From the NCBI GenBank assembly GCA_900546995.1, contig URFF01000049.1:1-13742 (forward strand): 13,742 nucleotides of DNA, written 5' to 3'. This document shows positions 12,594-13,742 of the stretch, in pieces; the first letter of the stretch is position 1; the number at the start of each line of letters is the position of its first letter. The DNA is from an uncultured Sutterella sp. Its GTDB lineage: Bacteria > Pseudomonadota > Gammaproteobacteria > Burkholderiales > Burkholderiaceae_F. A program made the translations under genes and the position numbers. The notes under the pieces are model-generated. The model was not told the DNA's origin, did no database searches, and was given only the letters and a program-made list of their open reading frames with translations.

Positions 12594-13673
12594 ATGACAA
12601 CGTATCGGAAAATCATTCACGTCGACATGGACGCGTTTTATGCCTCAGTGGAGCAACGCGACCATCCGGAACTCAGAGGTAAACCCATTGCTGTCGGTCA
12701 CGCCGGTAGCCGTGGGGTTGTGGCGACCGCCAGCTACGAGGCCCGACGCTTCGGGGTACACTCCGCGATGCCTTCAGCGCAAGCCAAAGAAAAGTGTCCG
12801 CAATTGATTTTTGTTCACTCCAATATGGCGCATTACCGAGAGGTGTCCTCTCAAGTTCGTGAAATTTTTCATCGATACACCGATCTAATTGAACCGATCT
12901 CCATTGATGAAGCTTATCTGGACGTAACCGATAACAAGATAGGTGCTCACTTAGGGGTTGATATCGCCAAGGCGATTAAACAAGCCATTCGAGAGGAACT
13001 TCATCTAACGGCGAGCGCCGGTGTGAGCTACAACAAATTTCTAGCCAAAGTGGCAAGCGACTATCGAAAGCCCGATGGCCTTTGCGTTGTGCATCCGGAT
13101 CAGGCGCTTGCATTTATCGATCGTTTACCGATTGAAGCTTTTTGGGGTGTCGGACCGGCAACGGCGAAAAAAATGCATTCATTGGGCATTCATTCCGCAC
13201 CTGAACTGAGGCGACAAAGCTTAAGTTTTTTAACAGAGCATTTCGGTAAAGCCGGATTCATCTATTACAACTTTGTCCGTGGCATAGACACGCGTGCCGT
13301 GACTCCCTACCGTGAACGGAAATCCGTGGGGTGCGAAGAAACCTTTCGTCATGACATCCGAGGGCTGGCAATCGAGACAGCCCTTCATGATGTGGCTCTT
13401 GAATTAACAAAACGCGTTAACCGCAACCAATTCTTAGGTAAGCGCCTGACCCTGAAAGTGCGTTTTCCTGACTTCACCACCCTAACCCGCAGTTTGAGTC
13501 AAAACCTCTACCTAAACCAAGTCGAGATTATCGAACCGTTGGCTCATCAGCTCCTTCAAAGTATTCCCCTTCCTAAAGCCGGTATACGGCTTTTAGGACT
13601 TTCCGTTTCAAAAACCGAAGCCGAAACCCGTGAAGAAGCCCTTGAAACGCAATTGCGGCTTTTTGACGATTAG
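12594..13673 (+). CDS. dinB: DNA polymerase IV (Y family)
   Basis: This translesion polymerase extends past lesions and misaligned ends without proofreading. The 359-residue product has the Y-family palm residues Asp11 in HVDMDAFYASVE and Asp105-Glu106 in SIDEAYLD. The finger motif SYEARRFGV is present, as is a helix-hairpin-helix region (LPIEAFWGVGPATAKKMHSLG). The chain ends in QLRLFDD, a canonical sliding-clamp-binding motif (QLxLF). The steric-gate position is Tyr16 rather than the Phe of E. coli, a common variant. I chose ATG 12594 because the chain then begins MTTYRKIIHVDMD like homologues; the TTG at 12561 adds eleven unsupported residues. No Shine-Dalgarno or CTGT-N8-ACAG LexA box is visible in the 111-base region shared with brnQ, so SOS control is not shown. 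Confidence 0.95.
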   Translation: MTTYRKIIHVDMDAFYASVEQRDHPELRGKPIAVGHAGSRGVVATASYEARRFGVHSAMPSAQAKEKCPQLIFVHSNMAHYREVSSQVREIFHRYTDLIEPISIDEAYLDVTDNKIGAHLGVDIAKAIKQAIREELHLTASAGVSYNKFLAKVASDYRKPDGLCVVHPDQALAFIDRLPIEAFWGVGPATAKKMHSLGIHSAPELRRQSLSFLTEHFGKAGFIYYNFVRGIDTRAVTPYRERKSVGCEETFRHDIRGLAIETALHDVALELTKRVNRNQFLGKRLTLKVRFPDFTTLTRSLSQNLYLNQVEIIEPLAHQLLQSIPLPKAGIRLLGLSVSKTEAETREEALETQLRLFDD

Positions 13674-13697
13674 CCTTTTTGTAGGGCGATTGCATGA

Positions 13698-13722
13698 ATA
13701 AACAGACCAAGGTCTTTATTTT
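13698..13722 (+). terminator. Probable terminator of dinB
   Basis: AGAC (13704-13707), loop CAAG and GTCT (13712-13715) form a short stem that can extend with AATAA/TTATT around a small internal loop, ending in TTTATTTT. It lies about 30 bases after the dinB stop. The stem is weak. Confidence 0.45.
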
Positions 13723-13742
13723 GAAGAAAAATCTTTAAAAAT

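Noticed and set aside
13694..13738. 14-codon frame after dinB (MNKQTKVFILKKNL), possibly a leader peptide
   Set aside because: It spans the probable dinB terminator, is too short to judge, and the window ends before any downstream gene could give context.
1..13742. CRISPR array, prophage, toxin-antitoxin or biosynthetic cluster
   Set aside because: No regularly spaced direct repeats, phage structural genes, small overlapping gene pairs or biosynthetic enzymes were seen; nearly all coding space is explained by housekeeping families.

Overview
The window looks like a compact stretch of a proteobacterial chromosome, most likely a betaproteobacterium. The gene families fit that group: a FdxA-type 7Fe-8S ferredoxin, an Fpr reductase followed by a soluble RnfB-like protein and endonuclease III, an rpsP-rimM pair, and BrnQ and NhaD carriers. 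By eye the base composition is moderate (a little under half G+C), which would suit a host-associated lineage such as Sutterellaceae. The taxonomic assignment is inference; no marker gene here settles it.

Layout. Bases 1-113 hold the C-terminal end of an IS200/IS605-type TnpA transposase. Two perfect hairpins (113-128 and 140-162) follow it, then a tRNA gene with anticodon CAT (196-272). Next come an exported protein of unknown function (556-1572) with its own terminator, and a nitronate-monooxygenase-like flavoenzyme (1793-3001). A bidirectional terminator separates the flavoenzyme from the convergent genes nhaD (3068-4462) and pncB (4548-5723), both on the minus strand. Divergent from pncB are fdxA (5830-6156, own terminator) and a tight fpr-rnfB-nth run (6281-8277). 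Convergent with nth is an rpsP-rimM unit on the minus strand (9256 down to 8281). Its 190-base intergenic region can form a 13-position closing helix with several nested hairpins. Divergent from rpsP is an asparaginase gene (9528-10532), convergent with a brnQ-mntP pair on the minus strand (12482 down to 10536). dinB (12594-13673) closes the window.

Functionally this is mostly housekeeping: NAD salvage (pncB), ion and amino-acid transport (nhaD, mntP, brnQ), iron-sulphur electron transfer (fdxA, fpr, rnfB), DNA repair and lesion bypass (nth, dinB), and ribosome synthesis and maturation (rpsP, rimM). I see no defence island, CRISPR array, phage or biosynthetic cluster. The places most worth a second look are the structured rpsP-rimM spacer and rpsP leader, an rpsP operon in which trmD and rplS do not follow rimM, the fpr-rnfB-nth module, the orphan exported protein, and the insertion-sequence end beside the tRNA.
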